Shown one piece after another: positions 7,025 through 8,047 of a stretch of DNA of 8,047 nt. Position 1 is the first letter of the stretch. Every line of letters begins with the position of its first letter. The stretch is from positions 1-8,047 of the forward strand of contig JAFADT010000563.1 in the NCBI GenBank assembly GCA_023424585.1, in the 5' to 3' direction. The notes beneath the pieces are model-generated. The model did no database searches. It saw only the letters and a program-made list of their open reading frames with translations, and was not told the DNA's origin. The DNA is from Pseudomonadota bacterium. GTDB taxonomy: Bacteria > Myxococcota > Myxococcia > Myxococcales > Myxococcaceae. A program made the position numbers and the translations under genes.

Positions 7025-7040
7025 TGGCACGGTGGACGCA
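7025..7040 (+). promoter_or_regulatory. Candidate sigma-54 (-24/-12) promoter for pgeF
   Basis: TGGCACG-N4-ACGCA matches the sigma-54 consensus TGGCACG-N4-TTGCA at all seven -24 positions and at the GCA of the -12 element, with the required GG-N10-GC spacing. The predicted start near 7051 leaves about 30 bases before ATG 7082. The TT of the -12 element is missing, and GC-rich DNA yields such matches by chance, so support is moderate. Confidence 0.4.
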
Positions 7041-7068
7041 CCGCTGAAGGCCGCGGGTGCCCGGAGTC

Positions 7069-7074
7069 AGGAGA
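7069..7074 (+). promoter_or_regulatory. Ribosome binding site that fixes the pgeF start
   Basis: AGGAGA lies seven bases before ATG 7082. The same frame stays open far upstream, across the divergent intergenic region and antisense to the cyclase, but only this start has a strong site and gives the family's normal N-terminus. Confidence 0.75.
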
Positions 7075-7081
7075 GCCGCCC

Positions 7082-7840
7082 ATGTCCACGCCCGAGTTCC
7101 TCAGGTCCGCGCTGCTGCCGGTGCCGCACGGCTTCGCCACGCGCGTGGGAGGGGTGTCCGAAGGGCCCTACGCGTCGCTGAACCTGGGCTTCTCCGTGGG
7201 CGACGAGCGCCCCCGGGTGGAGGAGAACCACCGCCGGCTGGCCCGGGCCGCTGGCGCGAGCCTGGGCGCGCTCTGCCGGGTGTCGCAGGTGCACGGCGAC
7301 ACGGTGCTGGAGGCGCGCGGCGAGGCCGACGACGTGCTGCGCCCGACGCTGGGGGAAGCGGACGCGCTGTGGACGGAAGGGGAGGGGAGCTGGGTGGCGG
7401 TGGGCACCGCGGACTGCGTGCCGGTGCTGCTGGTGGATCCGCGCGGCCGGCGCGTGGCGGCGGTGCACTCCGGGTGGCGGGGCACGGACCTGGAGATCAG
7501 CGCCCGCGCGGTGGAGGCGCTCGTGGCGCGAGGCAGCCGGCCGGAGGACCTGCTGGCGGCGGTGGGCCCCTGCATCCAGGCGTGCTGCTACGAGGTGTCC
7601 GCCGAGCTGGGCGACCGCTTCCGCGCGCGCTTCGGCGAGGAGGTCATCCGCGCGGGGGACACGCCGCACCTGGACCTGCCGCGCGCGGTGAGGGCGTCGC
7701 TCGTGAAGGCGGGGGTGCGCGCGGACCGGGTGGACGTGCTACAGGCCTGTACGGCGTGTGATCCGGAGCGGTTCTTCTCGCACCGGCGGGACGCGGGGCG
7801 CACCGGGCGGCACCTCAACTACGTGCTGCACCGCTTCTAG
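7082..7840 (+). CDS. pgeF: Peptidoglycan editing factor PgeF (multicopper polyphenol oxidase/laccase-domain family)
   Basis: A 252-residue cytoplasmic member of the YfiH/DUF152/LACC1 family. E. coli PgeF hydrolyses UDP-MurNAc wrongly carrying L-serine in place of L-alanine, keeping cell-wall precursors correct; relatives also show purine nucleoside activities, so the old laccase name is doubtful. The metal-site residues are His71 (QVHGDTV), Cys112 (GTADCVPVLL) and His129 (HSGWRG); the His number and the 17-residue Cys-His spacing match E. coli YfiH. Other family hallmarks are the start HGFATRVGGVSEGPYASLNLG (16-36), GPCIQACCYEV (162-172) and the C-terminal FFSHRRDAGRTGRHLNYVL (231-249). Length is normal and nothing is broken. 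A possible sigma-54 promoter lies upstream; it is divergent from the cyclase. The next gene has its own promoter 24 bases after the stop, so pgeF may be transcribed alone. Confidence 0.93.
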   Translation: MSTPEFLRSALLPVPHGFATRVGGVSEGPYASLNLGFSVGDERPRVEENHRRLARAAGASLGALCRVSQVHGDTVLEARGEADDVLRPTLGEADALWTEGEGSWVAVGTADCVPVLLVDPRGRRVAAVHSGWRGTDLEISARAVEALVARGSRPEDLLAAVGPCIQACCYEVSAELGDRFRARFGEEVIRAGDTPHLDLPRAVRASLVKAGVRADRVDVLQACTACDPERFFSHRRDAGRTGRHLNYVLHRF

Positions 7841-7864
7841 CGGGGCCTGGCCGGGGTCGTTTTC

Positions 7865-7894
7865 TTGACGGTCTCCGACCGGCCTTCCTATCCT
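7865..7894 (+). promoter_or_regulatory. Sigma-70/sigma-A-type promoter for the last gene
   Basis: TTGACG (7865-7870, five of six) and TATCCT (7889-7894, four of six) are 18 bases apart, just after the pgeF stop. The transcript would start near 7901, about 22 bases before the proposed GTG start at 7923. Confidence 0.55.
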
Positions 7895-7922
7895 CGACCC
7901 GGAGTTCCCTCCGTCCAGGCCC

Positions 7923-8047
7923 GTGCCGGTGCGTCCCTTCCTCTTCCGCCTGTTTGCCGCCGTCGCGCTGTCCGCGCCGACCGCTTGCGCCACCACCGCT
8001 GCCTCGCAGACGGAAGTGGGCCGGCTGGAGGCGGAGGTGCGCACGCT
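7923..8047 (+). CDS. Exported, possibly lipoprotein, coiled-coil protein of unknown function (3' partial)
   Basis: Only 41 codons are visible. GTG 7923 opens a frame reading VPVRPFLFRLFAAVALSAP, then TACATTAASQ, then an amphipathic run TEVGRLEAEVRT. This is an export signal: Arg residues at 4 and 9, a hydrophobic core (10-18) and a cysteine at 22. If Cys22 is lipidated, the Ala at +2 would favour the outer membrane; however the -3 residue is Pro rather than Leu/Val/Ile, so the lipobox is imperfect and ordinary signal peptidase I cleavage after A-C-A (23) is also possible. The mature start is Thr/Ala/Ser/Gln rich and leads into what looks like the start of a coiled coil, a common build in myxobacterial envelope lipoproteins. 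GTG 7929 is an alternative start; the ribosome site is weak (AGG at 7917-7919). The overlapping antisense frame lacks any recognisable features. Function cannot be assigned. Confidence 0.6.
   Translation, partial: MPVRPFLFRLFAAVALSAPTACATTAASQTEVGRLEAEVRT

Noticed and set aside
6170..7030. Minus-strand frame overlapping the cyclase 5' end in another phase
   Set aside because: Gly/Ala/Arg-rich shadow frame without motifs, running over the cyclase promoter and first domain.
5020..7047. 675-codon open frame on the plus strand, antisense to the diguanylate cyclase
   Set aside because: The opposite strand encodes an intact HAMP-GAF-GGDEF protein; this frame gives Arg/His/Leu-rich low-complexity sequence and runs through the regulatory region.
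6467..7081. Upstream extension of the pgeF frame giving a 457-residue protein
   Set aside because: The extension is antisense to the cyclase and crosses the divergent promoters. ATG 7082 has a strong ribosome site and gives the normal PgeF length and N-terminus.
7831..7866. CCGCT-TCT-AGCGG hairpin over the pgeF stop, followed by TTTTCTT, as a terminator
   Set aside because: Only five pairs, and the T-rich run is 16 bases away and overlaps the -35 region of the next gene's promoter.

Overview
The window is about 8 kb of very GC-rich DNA with strongly GC-biased third codon positions and long antisense open frames. Together with the gene families present, this points to a myxobacterium, most likely of the Myxococcaceae (Myxococcus/Corallococcus type). 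That assignment is inference from composition and protein style; there is no rRNA or other marker gene. I see no mobile element, CRISPR array, tRNA or rRNA, and no intergenic gap exceeds about 220 bases.

Layout. (1) Bases 1-1028, plus strand: the 3' part of a gene whose start lies outside the window. It encodes a 14-residue tandem-repeat region followed by a Pro/Ala-rich tail with a basic end. (2) 1055-2644, plus: a GH57/DUF1957 alpha-glucan branching enzyme, touching or nearly touching gene 1. (3) 2748-4244, plus: a secreted Do/HtrA-family serine protease with two PDZ domains. (4) 4308-4901, plus: a small SGNH (GDSL) hydrolase. (5) 4936-6861, minus, converging on gene 4: a membrane-bound diguanylate cyclase with a periplasmic CxxCH haem-c motif, then HAMP, GAF and GGDEF domains. 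(6) A 220-base divergent intergenic region holding the best regulatory signals of the window. (7) 7082-7840, plus: the peptidoglycan editing factor PgeF. (8) 7923-end, plus: the first 41 codons of an exported, possibly lipoprotein, coiled-coil protein behind its own good promoter.

How they fit together. Genes 1 and 2 look translationally coupled, which hints that the repeat protein works with glycogen/alpha-glucan branching. The protease, PgeF and the last exported protein all concern the cell envelope but do not form one obvious pathway. The cyclase links a probable redox or gas/ligand signal in the periplasm to c-di-GMP; its promoter carries a perfect palindrome exactly in the -35/-10 spacer, suggesting repressor control.

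Most of the window is ordinary chromosomal housekeeping and signalling. The points worth a second look are the 28-residue super-repeat structure of gene 1 and its coupling to the branching enzyme, the haem-c-type cyclase with its palindromic operator, and a candidate sigma-54 promoter before pgeF. I found no convincing evidence of a wholly new multi-gene system.
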